Source: Streptomyces sp. CB02366
Lineage (GTDB): Bacteria; Actinomycetota; Actinomycetes; Streptomycetales; Streptomycetaceae
Length of the DNA: 64,000 bases
Assembly (NCBI RefSeq): GCF_001905905.1
Contig: NZ_LIVT01000002.1
Span: 1-64,000, forward strand
Reading direction: 5' to 3'
Each line of letters opens with the position of its first letter. The stretch's first letter is position 1. A model generated the notes under the pieces. The model was not told the DNA's origin and made no database searches. It saw nothing but the letters and a program-made list of their open reading frames with translations. Below are positions 25,956 to 35,367 of the stretch, in pieces. The position numbers were made by a program, and so were the translations under genes.

Positions 25956-26363
25956 ATGCGATCACGAGACTACGACCTCGAATTCCGGGAGCGGGCCGCC
26001 CGCACACGTGATGTGGGAGCCCTTCTCCTGGTGGTCGCGGGCGTGTTGTGGGGCTGGTGCGCCATCCTGCTGATGACGGAGTACTCGATCGAGACGGCCG
26101 GCGGCAACGAGAGGGAGTGCGCGGCCCGCCTGTTCACGGACCGGGGCACCGCCAACGAAGGCGTCTACAACGGCGACTACTGCGCCGACGAACGCGACTG
26201 GCCCGAGGCGCTGCTCGTCCTCGGGCTCTCCATCCCCGTGGCGCTGGCGGGGACCGCTCTGGTCACCACCGGCAGCGTGAGTCGCAGAATGAGCAGCCAC
26301 GCCCAGGCGATGCGCGAACTGGACCGGCTGGCGGACGAGCGCGAGAAGCGGACCGGGGCCTGA
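25956..26363 (+). CDS. Small two-span membrane protein, unknown function
   Basis: A 135-residue protein with a short basic N terminus, a membrane span at about 22-42 (VGALLLVVAGVLWGWCAILLM), an outer loop of about 45 residues containing two cysteines that could form a disulphide (ECAARLF and DYCADE), a second span at about 88-110, and a charged C-terminal tail. No family is recognised. The ATG has no Shine-Dalgarno and lies 9 bases after TAGATT (25942-25947), so it may be leaderless. It is a single gene between the strong terminator and fasR. Confidence 0.65.
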   Translation: MRSRDYDLEFRERAARTRDVGALLLVVAGVLWGWCAILLMTEYSIETAGGNERECAARLFTDRGTANEGVYNGDYCADERDWPEALLVLGLSIPVALAGTALVTTGSVSRRMSSHAQAMRELDRLADEREKRTGA

Positions 26364-26575
26364 CCGCACCCCGGCCGGGCCCCGCCCCGGCCGGCGCGTG
26401 CCGGGGGCGTACGTACGGCGACGATGACCGCGGCCACGACAACGGGGGCCGCGCCCCGACGACAGCGCTCCGGACCGGTCGCGGCGGCCCCGCCAGGTGT
26501 TCCGCTACCCACCGGTACGGGGCTGTCACGCCCCGGCCCGCCGATCCACCGGCCCGATAAGGCAGTCTTGTCCTC

Positions 26576-27775
26576 GTGCCCCGACCCGATCCTGAGCAGC
26601 CCCCCGCCCACGACGCCCACCTGCATGCCGCGACGCTGAAACGGCTGGAGCAGTCCTCCGGCCGACTGGCCGCGAACGCGATTGCCCGCATGGACGAATC
26701 GCTGCCGTGGTACCGGGCGATGCCCCCGGAGAACCGGTCCTGGATCGGCCTGGTCGCCCAGGCCGGCATCGCCGCGTTCACCGAGTGGTTCCGGCATCCC
26801 GAGACCCCGCAGGCCATCTCGACCGACGTGTTCGGCACCGCCCCGCGCGAACTGACCCGGGCCATCACCCTGCGGCAGACCGTGGAGATGGTGCGCACCA
26901 CGATCGAGGTCATGGAGGCCGCGATCGACGAGGTGGCCGCCCCCGGCGACGAGTCGGTGCTGCGGGAGGCGCTGCTCGTCTACGCGCGCGAGATCGCCTT
27001 CGCCACCGCCCAGGTCTACGCGCAGGCCGCCGAGGCCCGCGGCGCCTGGGACGCCCGGCTGGAGTCGCTGGTGGTGAACGCGGTGCTCTCCGGCGAGGCC
27101 GACGAGGGGGCCGTGTCCCGGGCCGCCGCGCTCGGCTGGAACTCGCCCGAGCACGTGTGCGTCGTCCTCGGCACCGCGCCGGACGGGGACAGCGAGCTGA
27201 CCGTCGAGGCGATCAGGCGCGCCGCCCGGCACGCCAAGCTCCAGGTCCTCACCGGCGTCCTCGGCCACCGGCTCGTGGTCATCGCGGGCGGCAGCGACAA
27301 CCCGCTCCAGGTGGCGAAGGGCCTGATCGGCCCGTACGCGGCCGGGCCGGTCGTCGCCGGTCCCGTCGTGCCGGACCTGCTCGCGGCCAGCCGGTCCGCA
27401 CAGGCGGCGGCGGCCGGGCTGAAAGCGTGCTCGGCGTGGCAGGACGCGCCGCGCCCGGTGCTGGCGGACGATCTCCTCCCGGAGCGCGCGATGGCCGGAG
27501 ACCCGGCAGCGCGCGACCAGTTGGTGGAGGAGATCTACAGACCGCTGGAGGAAGCCGGTTCGGCCCTGCTGGAAACGCTGAGCGTCTACCTGGAGCAGGC
27601 GAGCAGTCTGGAGGGCGCCGCCCGGATGCTCTTCGTGCACCCCAACACCGTGCGCTACCGGCTGCGACGTGTGACGGACGTCACCGGATGGTCACCCTCC
27701 GATGTGCGGTCCGCCTTCACGCTGCGGATCGCCCTGATCCTGGGGCGCTTGGCCGCAGCCGATCCTCAGTCCTAG
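26576..27775 (+). CDS. fasR: Fatty acid synthesis regulator FasR (PucR/CdaR-like)
   Basis: A 399-residue regulator with a C-terminal PucR-type helix-turn-helix (YLEQASSLEGAARMLFVHPNTVRYRLRRV, read as shorter pieces: YLEQASSLEGAARML at about 340-355 and HPNTVRYRLRR near 360). A GGDEF-like middle region and an alpha-helical N-terminal domain precede it. In S. coelicolor the protein in this position activates the fabD-fabH-acpP-fabF operon. The gene begins at GTG without a clear Shine-Dalgarno and sits directly upstream of fabD in the same direction, with a 89-base gap that should contain its target site. Identification rests on both the domain type and the invariant neighbourhood. Confidence 0.92.
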   Translation: MPRPDPEQPPAHDAHLHAATLKRLEQSSGRLAANAIARMDESLPWYRAMPPENRSWIGLVAQAGIAAFTEWFRHPETPQAISTDVFGTAPRELTRAITLRQTVEMVRTTIEVMEAAIDEVAAPGDESVLREALLVYAREIAFATAQVYAQAAEARGAWDARLESLVVNAVLSGEADEGAVSRAAALGWNSPEHVCVVLGTAPDGDSELTVEAIRRAARHAKLQVLTGVLGHRLVVIAGGSDNPLQVAKGLIGPYAAGPVVAGPVVPDLLAASRSAQAAAAGLKACSAWQDAPRPVLADDLLPERAMAGDPAARDQLVEEIYRPLEEAGSALLETLSVYLEQASSLEGAARMLFVHPNTVRYRLRRVTDVTGWSPSDVRSAFTLRIALILGRLAAADPQS

Positions 27776-27864
27776 ACTTTTGTCGGACTTCAACAATTCC
27801 CCTGACGGTTCTTCGTCCCTGTCCCCACGGGCGTACCGGGCCGTCCACAAGAGAGAGTGTGAGG

Positions 27865-28782
27865 GTGCTCGTACTCGTCGCTCCCGGCCAAGGCGCTCAG
27901 ACGCCCGGCTTCCTGACTCCCTGGCTCGACCTCCCCGGTGCCGCCGACCGCATCGCGGCCTGGTCCGACGCCATCGGGCTCGACCTTGCCCACTACGGCA
28001 CGAAGGCCGACGCGGACGAGATCCGCGACACGGCCGTGGCGCAGCCGCTCCTGGTGGCTGCCGGACTGCTCTCGGCGTCCGCTCTGGACGCCGCCGCCCC
28101 GGACGTCGTCGCGGGCCACAGCGTCGGTGAGATCACCGCCGCCGCGCTCGCCGGCGTCATCGACGACGAGGCCGCGCTGCGCTTCGTGCGGACCCGGGGG
28201 CTCGGCATGGCCGAGGCCGCCGCCGTCACCGAGACCGGGATGGCCGCCCTCCTCGGCGGCGACCCGGCCGTCACGGTCCCGCACCTGGAGGGGCTGGGGC
28301 TCACCCCGGCCAACGTCAACGGCGGCGGCCAGATCGTCGCCGCCGGCACCGCCGCCCAGATCGCGGCCCTGGAGGCCGACAAGCCCGAGGGCGTCAGGCG
28401 GATCGTTCCGCTGAAGGTGGCCGGCGCGTTCCACACGCACCACATGGCCCCGGCCGTGGAGAAGCTGCGCGCGGCGGTCGGCGATCTGACGGTCTCCGAC
28501 CCGACCGTGCGTTACGTTTCCAACGCCGACGGCCACACCGTGGCCACCGGCACCGAGGTCGTCGCCCGGCTGGTCGGGCAGGTCGCCAACCCGGTCCGCT
28601 GGGACCTGTGCATGGAGACCTTCCAGTCCCTGGGCGTCACCGCACTCGTCGAGCTGAGCCCCGGCGGCACACTGACCGGTCTCGCCAAGCGGGCGCTGCC
28701 CGGCGTGCGGACGCTCGCGCTCAAGACCCCCGACGACCTCGACGCGGCCCGCGCGCTCATTTCCGAGCACGCGGGCGTCTAA
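27865..28782 (+). CDS. fabD: Malonyl-CoA:ACP transacylase FabD
   Basis: A 305-residue enzyme that moves malonyl from CoA to ACP to feed fatty-acid elongation; in Streptomyces it can also serve type II polyketide synthases. It has the N-terminal APGQGAQTPGF motif, the nucleophile Ser86 in GHSVGE, the Arg of the RTRG region and the catalytic-dyad His in the AFHTHHM segment. I prefer the GTG at 27865 (VLVLVAPGQ) because gagagag lies at a good distance; a GTG at 27859 is possible. First gene of the core fab operon, 10 bases before fabH start. Confidence 0.95.
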   Translation: MLVLVAPGQGAQTPGFLTPWLDLPGAADRIAAWSDAIGLDLAHYGTKADADEIRDTAVAQPLLVAAGLLSASALDAAAPDVVAGHSVGEITAAALAGVIDDEAALRFVRTRGLGMAEAAAVTETGMAALLGGDPAVTVPHLEGLGLTPANVNGGGQIVAAGTAAQIAALEADKPEGVRRIVPLKVAGAFHTHHMAPAVEKLRAAVGDLTVSDPTVRYVSNADGHTVATGTEVVARLVGQVANPVRWDLCMETFQSLGVTALVELSPGGTLTGLAKRALPGVRTLALKTPDDLDAARALISEHAGV

Positions 28783-28791
28783 GGAGCGAGC

Positions 28792-29823
28792 ATGTCGAAG
28801 ATCAAGCCCAGCAAGGGCGCCCCGTACGCGCGGATCATCGGTGTCGGCGGCTACCGCCCGACCCGGGTCGTGCCGAACGAGGTGATCCTCGAGACGATCG
28901 ACTCGTCCGACGAGTGGATCCGCTCCCGCTCCGGCATCGTCACCCGCCACTGGGCCTCCGAGGAGGAGACCGTGGCCGCGATGTCGATCGAGGCGTCCGG
29001 CAAGGCCATCGCCGACGCGGGCATCGACCCCGACCGGATCGGCGCGGTCGTCGTCTCGACCGTCTCGCACTTCAAGCAGACCCCGGCCGTGGCGACCGAG
29101 ATCGCGCACAAGATCGGCGCGGGCAGGCCCGCCGCCTTCGACATCTCCGCCGGGTGCGCGGGCTTCGGCTACGGCCTGACCCTCGCCAAGGGCATGATCG
29201 TCGAGGGTTCGGCGGAGTACGTCCTGGTCATCGGCGTGGAGCGGCTCAGCGACCTGACCGATCTGGAGGACCGCGCGACGGCCTTCCTGTTCGGCGACGG
29301 CGCGGGCGCGGTCGTCGTCGGCCCCTCCCAGGAGCCGGCCATCGGCCCGACCGTGTGGGGCTCCGAGGGCGACAAGTCCGAGACCATCAAGCAGACGGTG
29401 GCCTGGAACGACCTGCACGTCGGAGACGTCTCCACGCTGCCGCTCGACTCCAAGGGCGAGATCAAGTTCCCCGCCATCACGCAGGAGGGCCAAGCGGTCT
29501 TCCGCTGGGCCGTCTTCGAGATGGCGAAGGTCGCCCAGCAGGCGCTGGACGCGGCCGGGATCTCCCCGGAGGACCTGGACGTCTTCATCCCGCACCAGGC
29601 CAACATGCGGATCATCGACTCGATGGTGAAGACCCTGAAACTGCCGGAACACGTCACGGTCGCCCGTGACATCGAGTCCACCGGCAACACGTCCGCCGCC
29701 TCGATCCCGCTCGCGATGGAGCGGCTCCTGGCGACCGGTCAGGCGAAGAGCGGCGACACCGCGCTCGTCATCGGCTTCGGGGCGGGTCTCGTCTACGCCG
29801 CGACGGTCGTTACCCTCCCCTAG
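28792..29823 (+). CDS. fabH: 3-oxoacyl-ACP synthase III FabH
   Basis: A 343-residue initiating ketosynthase that condenses a short acyl-CoA (in Streptomyces often branched) with malonyl-ACP. The catalytic triad is complete: Cys122 (SAGCAGF), His268 (PHQANM) and Asn299 (STGNTS). The length and the absence of insertions are normal. AAGGAG lies 6 bases before the ATG. It lies between fabD and acpP, as in the conserved actinomycete operon, and sets the starter unit and hence the branched fatty-acid profile. Confidence 0.97.
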   Translation: MSKIKPSKGAPYARIIGVGGYRPTRVVPNEVILETIDSSDEWIRSRSGIVTRHWASEEETVAAMSIEASGKAIADAGIDPDRIGAVVVSTVSHFKQTPAVATEIAHKIGAGRPAAFDISAGCAGFGYGLTLAKGMIVEGSAEYVLVIGVERLSDLTDLEDRATAFLFGDGAGAVVVGPSQEPAIGPTVWGSEGDKSETIKQTVAWNDLHVGDVSTLPLDSKGEIKFPAITQEGQAVFRWAVFEMAKVAQQALDAAGISPEDLDVFIPHQANMRIIDSMVKTLKLPEHVTVARDIESTGNTSAASIPLAMERLLATGQAKSGDTALVIGFGAGLVYAATVVTLP

Positions 29824-29886
29824 GCACACCGGACCTTTTGGCCCGGGCGCACGTACACCGAACAAACCCACCGAAGGAGCGCCAAG

Positions 29887-30135
29887 ATGGCCGCCACGCA
29901 GGAAGAGATCGTCACCGGTCTCGCCGAGATCGTCAATGAGATCGCCGGTATCCCGGTCGAGGACGTCCAGCTGGACAAGTCCTTCACCGACGACCTGGAC
30001 GTCGACTCGCTGTCCATGGTCGAGGTCGTCGTCGCCGCCGAGGAGCGCTTCGACGTCAAGATCCCCGACGAGGACGTCAAGAACCTCAAGACGGTCGGCG
30101 ACGCCGCCGACTACATCCTGAAGCACCAGGGCTGA
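29887..30135 (+). CDS. acpP: Acyl carrier protein AcpP (FabC)
   Basis: An 82-residue acidic four-helix carrier protein. The phosphopantetheine site is Ser41 in DVDSLSMVE. It shuttles acyl intermediates among FabD, FabH and FabF. AAGGAG precedes the ATG. The 63-base gap after fabH is long enough to hold an extra promoter or processing site, which would allow the ACP to be made in excess over the enzymes. Confidence 0.97.
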   Translation: MAATQEEIVTGLAEIVNEIAGIPVEDVQLDKSFTDDLDVDSLSMVEVVVAAEERFDVKIPDEDVKNLKTVGDAADYILKHQG

Positions 30136-30211
30136 CCCCAGCCCGGCTGTGTCGCCACCCGGCGGTGGCGCCGCTGATTCACGACCCTCTACACGTGGAG
30201 AAGATTTTCCA

Positions 30212-31474
30212 GTGAACTCGACCAATCGCACCGTGGTCGTCACCGGTATCGGCGCAACCACTCCGCTGGGTGGCGACTCCGCATCGACCTGGGAAGGTCT
30301 GATGGCCGGCCGGTCCGGCGTCAAGCCTCTCGAAGGCGAGCGCTTCGCCGAACTGCCCGTCCGGATCGCCGCCCTCGCGGCCGTCGACCCGGGCGACGTG
30401 CTCCCCCGCCCCCTGGCCCGCAAGCTGGACCGCTCCGCGCAGTTCGCGCTGATCGCGGCCCGCGAGGCCTGGGCGGACGCGGGCTTCACCGCCAAGGCCG
30501 GCGAGGACGAGTCCATCGCCCCCGAGCGCCTCGGTTCGGTCATCGCCTCCGGCATCGGCGGCGTGATCACCCTGCTCGACCAGTACGACGTGCTCAAGGA
30601 GAAGGGCGTACGCCGCGTCTCCCCGCACACCGTTCCCATGCTCATGCCCAACGGCCCGGCGGCCAACGTCGGCCTGGAGGTCAACGCCCAGGCCGGCGTC
30701 CACACGCCCGTCTCCGCCTGCGCCTCGGGCGCGGAGGCGATCGGGTACGCCGTCGAGATGATCCGTACCGGCCGGGCCGACGTGGTCGTCGCCGGTGGCA
30801 CGGAGGCGGCGATCCACCCGCTGCCGATCGCCGCGTTCGCCAACATGATGGCGATGTCCAAGAGCAACGACGAGCCCGAGAAGGCGTCGCGTCCGTACGA
30901 CACCGGCCGGGACGGCTTCGTCCTCGGCGAGGGCGCGGGCGTCGTCGTCCTGGAGTCCGCCGACCACGCGGCCAAGCGCGGCGCGAAGGTCTACTGCGAG
31001 GTGCTGGGCCAGGGCCTGTCGGCCGACGCCCACCACATCGCGCAGCCCGAGCCGAGCGGGCGGGGCATCGCCGCCGCGATGCAGAACCTGCTGGACTCCA
31101 GCGACCTCAAGCCGTCCGAGGTGGTCCACCTCAACGCGCACGCCACCTCGACGCCGCAGGGCGACATCGCGGAGATCAAGGCGCTGCGCAAGGTGCTGGG
31201 CGAGGACCTGGACCACGTCGCGATCTCCGCGACGAAGTCGATGACGGGTCACCTGCTGGGCGGTGCGGGCGGCATCGAGACGGTGGCCACCGTCCTCGCG
31301 CTGCACCACCGCACGGCCCCGCCGACCATCAACGTCGAGGACCTGGACGCGGAGATCGACGCGGACATCGTGCGCGGCGAGCCCCGGGCGCTGCCCGAGG
31401 GATCGATCGCGGCGATCAACAACTCGTTCGGGTTCGGCGGCCACAACGTGGTGCTGGCCTTCCGGTCGGTGTGA
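30212..31474 (+). CDS. fabF: 3-oxoacyl-ACP synthase II FabF
   Basis: A 420-residue elongating ketosynthase. The active site is complete: Cys170 (SACASG), His310 (NAHATSTPQGD) and His347 (KSMTGHLLGG). The GFGGHN motif lies near the C terminus. The start is the GTG at 30212 (VNSTNRTVVVTG), with gtggag upstream; the frame is open from 30149 but the intervening codons match no FabF N terminus. Last gene of the fab operon, closed by the terminator at 31491. Confidence 0.97.
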   Translation: MNSTNRTVVVTGIGATTPLGGDSASTWEGLMAGRSGVKPLEGERFAELPVRIAALAAVDPGDVLPRPLARKLDRSAQFALIAAREAWADAGFTAKAGEDESIAPERLGSVIASGIGGVITLLDQYDVLKEKGVRRVSPHTVPMLMPNGPAANVGLEVNAQAGVHTPVSACASGAEAIGYAVEMIRTGRADVVVAGGTEAAIHPLPIAAFANMMAMSKSNDEPEKASRPYDTGRDGFVLGEGAGVVVLESADHAAKRGAKVYCEVLGQGLSADAHHIAQPEPSGRGIAAAMQNLLDSSDLKPSEVVHLNAHATSTPQGDIAEIKALRKVLGEDLDHVAISATKSMTGHLLGGAGGIETVATVLALHHRTAPPTINVEDLDAEIDADIVRGEPRALPEGSIAAINNSFGFGGHNVVLAFRSV

Positions 31475-31490
31475 CCCCCGCCTTAGGGCT

Positions 31491-31525
31491 GAAGCCCGCC
31501 TCCCGGTTCCCGGGAGGCGGGCTTC
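31491..31525. terminator. Terminator between fabF and the DUF3145 gene
   Basis: A perfect 14-bp stem, 31491-31504 against 31512-31525 (GAAGCCCGCCTCCC and its complement), with a 7-base loop. It lies 17 bases after the fabF stop and 54 bases from the convergent DUF3145 end, so it probably works in both directions. Confidence 0.85.
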
Positions 31526-31578
31526 GTCATGCGATCGGGGTCATGTGATCGGGCCGGTGCGGTGGGCGCCGGGCGGGG

Positions 31579-32073
31579 TCACACCACTTGGTGCAGCCAG
31601 CGGACGGGCGCGCCCTCGCCGGCGTGGCGGAAGGACTCCAGCTCGTCGTCCCACGGCTTGCCGAGCAGGGCGGAGATCTCTGTCTCCAGGTCGCTCTCGC
31701 CGCGTACCGAGCGCGCCAGGGCGGCCCGCAGCCGGTCTTCGGGGACCAGGATGTCGCCGTGCAGGCCGGTGACGGCGTGGAAGATGCCGAGGCCGGGGGT
31801 GGAGCTGTAGCGCTCGCCCTCGGCGGTGGCGCACGGCTCGGCCGTCACCTCGAAGCGCAGCAGGTCCCAGCCGCGCAGGGCGGAGGCGAGCTGCGAGGCG
31901 GTGCCGACGCGGCCCTGCCAGGAGAATTCGGACCGCCAGGTGCCGGGCGCGGCCGGCTGTCTGATCCAGTCCAGCTGCACCCGCACACCGAGGACGCCCC
32001 CCACCGCCCACTCGACGTGTGGGCACAGCGCGCGCGGTGCGGAGTGAACGTACAGGACTCCACGTGTCGTCAC
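31579..32073 (-). CDS. DUF3145 family protein
   Basis: A 164-residue protein conserved in actinomycetes next to the fab cluster, of unknown function. It opens with TTRGVLYVHSAP and contains HVEWAVGGVLG, RSEFSWQGRVGTASQLASALRGW and a C-terminal WDDELESFRHAGEG, all recognisable DUF3145 features. It has no membrane span and no catalytic motif. The GTG at 32073 has GGGAGG 6 bases upstream. The constant link to fatty-acid synthesis suggests a lipid-related or envelope role, but this is inference from position only. Confidence 0.9.
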   Translation of the reverse strand: MTTRGVLYVHSAPRALCPHVEWAVGGVLGVRVQLDWIRQPAAPGTWRSEFSWQGRVGTASQLASALRGWDLLRFEVTAEPCATAEGERYSSTPGLGIFHAVTGLHGDILVPEDRLRAALARSVRGESDLETEISALLGKPWDDELESFRHAGEGAPVRWLHQVV

Positions 32074-32446
32074 CGGAACCTCCCGTGTGGGACGAAGTAC
32101 GCCTTCCCCAACGGCCTCGCGTCCGGACCGCCTCTTTTCGGCCGAACTCCGAGGTTGTCATCAGTAAACAGCATCGGGAGTTAATCTCCTGAAAAGGGAC
32201 AGTATGTGACGAGATGTAATGTACCGGAGCCACCCCGGTGCACGCGGGCGGGCGGGACGCCACTGGTTCGACGGGGAAAAGCTACCGTGCGCCGGGGCCG
32301 TCCGTGTGACGTACGGTCGGTCTCGGGCCTCCGATCCACCGGGTTTCACCCGGCAGGGCGCGCACAGCCCCGACCTGGGGTTCGTGCGTGTGCCGGGGGC
32401 ATGACCAGAGGCATACGCCACGGGGTGGCCGGAGGGGGTCCGAACG
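32074..32446. other. Divergent gap between DUF3145 and lipase genes
   Basis: 373 bases without a gene. The stretch 32155-32225 is the most AT-rich part of this neighbourhood (including agtaaacagc and gatgtaatgt) and holds a small hairpin around gggagttaatctcc; it is the likely promoter zone for both genes, but no confident -35/-10 pair was assigned. Confidence 0.4.
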
Positions 32447-33376
32447 ATGCGGGAGCGTGCGACACGCCCACGAACGCGTAACGCCGTCGCCGCGTTGACG
32501 GCGCTCGCGTGCCTCGGCACGGCCGCTTTGGCCGGATGTGGCGGCGGTGGGGCGGAGGGCGGCGTGTCGGAGAACGCGCCGACCGCCTCGCGCGGCGCGT
32601 CGCCGTCCCCCTCCCCCACCCCGGACTGGAACCCCCGGCCCCGGTCGATCGCGGCGGTCGGGGACTCGATCACCCGGGGCTTCGACGCCTGCTCGGTGCT
32701 GGCCGACTGCCCGGAGGCGTCGTGGGCGACCGGCACGGACGCCTCGGTGCGCTCCCTCGCGGTCCGGCTGCTCGGCCCGTCGAAGGCGGCGGGGAGAAGC
32801 TGGAACCACGCGGTGTCGGGCTCCCGGATGGTGCAGCTGCCCGAGCAGATGGCGCGGGCGGCGAAGGAGCGCCCGGAGCTGGTGACGGTGATGACGGGCG
32901 CGAACGACGCGTGCCGGGACTCCGAGCGGCTGATGACGCCGGTGGCCGATTTCCGTACGTACTTCGAGGCGTCGATGCGGCAGTTGCGGGCCGGGGCGCC
33001 GAAGGCGCGGGTGTACGTCTCCAGCGTGCCGGACCTGAAGCGGCTCTGGTCGACGGGGCGGACGAGCGAGCTGGGCAAGAAGATCTGGCAGCTCGGGATC
33101 TGCCGGTCGATGCTGGCCGACGCGGACGACCTGGGCCCGGCGGCGGTGGCCCGGCGCGAGGCGGTGCGGGACCGGGTGGTGGCGTACAACGAGGTGCTGC
33201 GGGACGTGTGCGCGAAGGACCGCTACTGCCGGTACGACGGCGGGGCGGTGTTCGCCTACCGGTTCACGGGCACGCAACTGAGCCCGTGGGACTGGTTCCA
33301 CCCGAGCCGGGACGGCCAGGCCCGGCTGGCGGAGATCGCCTACCGCGCCATCACGGCGCCGGAGCCGCCCGCGTAG
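32447..33376 (+). CDS. SGNH/GDSL-family lipoprotein esterase
   Basis: A 309-residue exported hydrolase. A basic N region, a hydrophobic core and a lipobox LAGC near residue 30 mark it as a lipoprotein; a Gly/Ser/Pro linker follows. The SGNH blocks are present: block I GDSIT (nucleophile Ser), block III TGANDA, and block V DWFHPS with the catalytic Asp and His. Related Streptomyces enzymes are lipases or esterases and some deacetylate sugars; the substrate here is unknown. The aldose-epimerase gene begins 11 bases after the stop, so the two may be an operon. Confidence 0.88.
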   Translation: MRERATRPRTRNAVAALTALACLGTAALAGCGGGGAEGGVSENAPTASRGASPSPSPTPDWNPRPRSIAAVGDSITRGFDACSVLADCPEASWATGTDASVRSLAVRLLGPSKAAGRSWNHAVSGSRMVQLPEQMARAAKERPELVTVMTGANDACRDSERLMTPVADFRTYFEASMRQLRAGAPKARVYVSSVPDLKRLWSTGRTSELGKKIWQLGICRSMLADADDLGPAAVARREAVRDRVVAYNEVLRDVCAKDRYCRYDGGAVFAYRFTGTQLSPWDWFHPSRDGQARLAEIAYRAITAPEPPA

Positions 33377-33387
33377 GGTCGGTGACC

Positions 33388-34431
33388 ATGACCATCGGCA
33401 CGGACACGGGCACGGGCACGGACGCGCACACGGACACGACGGTGCGGACGGAGGACGCCGGCGCTCTCGCGGACGGTTCGCCCGTGGCCCGGTGGACGCT
33501 GGAGCGGGACGGGGTCCGCGTACGGATCCTCACCTACGGTGCGATCGTGCAGTCGGTGGAGGCGCCGGGCCGGGACGGCTCCCGGGCCCCGGTCGCGCTC
33601 GGGCTGCCGGAGGTCGCGGGGTACGAGGAGTTCCCGGCCCCCTACTTCGGCGCGGTGGTGGGGCGGTACGCGAACCGGATCGGGGGCGCGTCGTTCGTCC
33701 TGGACGGCAGGACGCACCGGTTGACGGCCAACGAGGGCGCCACCCATCTGCACGGCGGGGCGCGGGGCTTCGACAAGCGGGTGTGGGACGCGGTGGAGGC
33801 GCCGGGCGGGGTGCGGCTCCGCCTGGTCTCGGCGGACGGGGACGAGGGGTATCCGGGACGGCTCGACTTCTCGGTGACGTACACCCTGGGGCCGGGCGGG
33901 GCGCTGCGGCTGGCGTACCGGGCGGTGACGGACGCGCCGACCGTGCTGAACCCGACGAACCACCTGTACTGGAACCTGGCGGGCGCGGACAGCGGGAGCG
34001 CGCTGGGGCAGCAGCTGCGGATCGCGGCGCGGCACATCACCCCGGTGGACGCGGCCTCGGTCCCGACCGGCGGGGTGGCGCCGGTGGCCGGAACCCGGTT
34101 CGACTTCCGGAGCATGCGGGCCGTGGGCACCGGCTACGACCACAACTTCGTGCTGGAGAAGGGTACGGAGGAGGGCGGCGCGGACCCCGTCGCCGCCGAG
34201 CTGTACGACGCGTGGTCCGGGCGGGTGCTGACCGTACGGACCACCGAGCCGGGGCTCCAGCTGTACACGGCGGACCATTTCGACGGGCGGCCGTTCGGGC
34301 CGTGCGCCGGGATCGCCCTGGAGACCCAGCACTTCCCGGACTCGCCGAACCGGCCGGAGTTCCCCTCCACGGTGCTGCGGCCGGGCGAGGAGTTCGTCTC
34401 GCGCACCGAGTACGCGTTCTCGGTGCGCTGA
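33388..34431 (+). CDS. galM: Aldose 1-epimerase (mutarotase)
   Basis: A 347-residue galactose-mutarotase-like protein that interconverts alpha and beta anomers of sugars. The landmarks are GRYANRI, the substrate-binding LHGG segment, NPTNHLYWNL with a catalytic His, DHNF and ETQHFPDSPN with the catalytic Glu. The N terminus carries a Thr/Gly/Asp-rich extension of about 25 residues, coded by GGCACGGACAC-like repeats, that looks disordered. ATG 33388 is chosen; a GTG at 33382 in frame is equally close to the upstream stop. No galactose genes are nearby. Confidence 0.9.
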   Translation: MTIGTDTGTGTDAHTDTTVRTEDAGALADGSPVARWTLERDGVRVRILTYGAIVQSVEAPGRDGSRAPVALGLPEVAGYEEFPAPYFGAVVGRYANRIGGASFVLDGRTHRLTANEGATHLHGGARGFDKRVWDAVEAPGGVRLRLVSADGDEGYPGRLDFSVTYTLGPGGALRLAYRAVTDAPTVLNPTNHLYWNLAGADSGSALGQQLRIAARHITPVDAASVPTGGVAPVAGTRFDFRSMRAVGTGYDHNFVLEKGTEEGGADPVAAELYDAWSGRVLTVRTTEPGLQLYTADHFDGRPFGPCAGIALETQHFPDSPNRPEFPSTVLRPGEEFVSRTEYAFSVR

Positions 34432-34467
34432 GTACGCCCGTGGTCCCCGGCCGCCGGGTTCCGCGGG

Positions 34468-35283
34468 TCAGCCGGCCTGAGCCGGGCGGGCCGGTGCGCC
34501 GCCGCTGTCGGCCGCGCCGGGGGCGGGGCCCTTGTCCGGGGCGGGAGCGGGGCCGGCCAGGTCGCGGGCGAGGAGGGTGGCCCCGGCGACGGCTCCGGGC
34601 ATCAGGAACACCGCGACGACCGGGATGAGGAAGGCGAGGGTCAGCGGGACGCCGAAGCCGAGGACCAGCGTCCGGCGGCCCCGCAGCAGGGCGAGGCGGT
34701 CCTTGAGGACCATGCCCCGGCGCTGGAGGGCGACGGCGGTCAGCTCCTCGGCCAGGAAGTAGCCGGAGACGCAGAAGCCGATGGCGGGGACCGCGGTCTG
34801 TCCGACGACGGGGATGAAGCCGCAGGCGAAGAGGATGATCCCGTACAGGGCGACGCGCAGCAGGATGCGCACGGAGTCGCGGGCGGAGATCCACAGTTCG
34901 CGCCAGAACGGCAGTCCGGACTCGGGGACGTCGCCGCCCTCACTGCGCTCGACCTCCTCGGAGAGCGATTCGTAGAAGGGCTGGCCGACCAGCAGGGTGA
35001 CGGCGGTGAAGGTGATGACCGCGAGGAACAGGCCGAAGACGAAGACGAGCGCGGTCAGCCCGGTGCGCAGCATCCCCTGCCAGGGTGAGGACCAGTCGTC
35101 GGCGAACGGGGTCGCCCAGCCGACGAGGTCGTCGGCCCCGTAACCGAGGCCGACCAGGGCGCCGGCGTAGACGACGAGGGTGACCAGTCCGGGCAGCAGT
35201 CCGAATCCGAACCACCGTCCGTGCCGGGCAACCCAGCGCTGCCCCTTCACCAAGTAACCGAAACCCGCCCCGAGATCGCTCAT
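34468..35283 (-). CDS. EI24-domain (CysZ-like) membrane protein
   Basis: A 271-residue integral membrane protein of the EI24 superfamily, which includes the sulphate permease CysZ. It has four main spans (about 25-50, 68-95, 130-160 and 195-230), the opening GAGFGYLVKGQRWVARHGRW and the typical cytosolic segment LVGQPFYESLSEEVER. The C terminus is an Ala/Pro/Gly tail. Actinobacterial members are mostly uncharacterised; transport of sulphate is possible but no cysteine genes are adjacent. Single gene, convergent with galM. Confidence 0.88.
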   Translation of the reverse strand: MSDLGAGFGYLVKGQRWVARHGRWFGFGLLPGLVTLVVYAGALVGLGYGADDLVGWATPFADDWSSPWQGMLRTGLTALVFVFGLFLAVITFTAVTLLVGQPFYESLSEEVERSEGGDVPESGLPFWRELWISARDSVRILLRVALYGIILFACGFIPVVGQTAVPAIGFCVSGYFLAEELTAVALQRRGMVLKDRLALLRGRRTLVLGFGVPLTLAFLIPVVAVFLMPGAVAGATLLARDLAGPAPAPDKGPAPGAADSGGAPARPAQAG

Positions 35284-35367
35284 GGGCGTCAGCGTACTGG
35301 CGTGCGGAAACGCGCGAGGACCGCACCTCGGGGCGGGGTGCGGCCCTCGTACGGAAGCCGTGACCGG

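Noticed and set aside
27790..30975. A 1061-codon minus-strand open frame across the fab operon
   Set aside because: All five fab genes are unambiguous on the plus strand, with complete catalytic residues.
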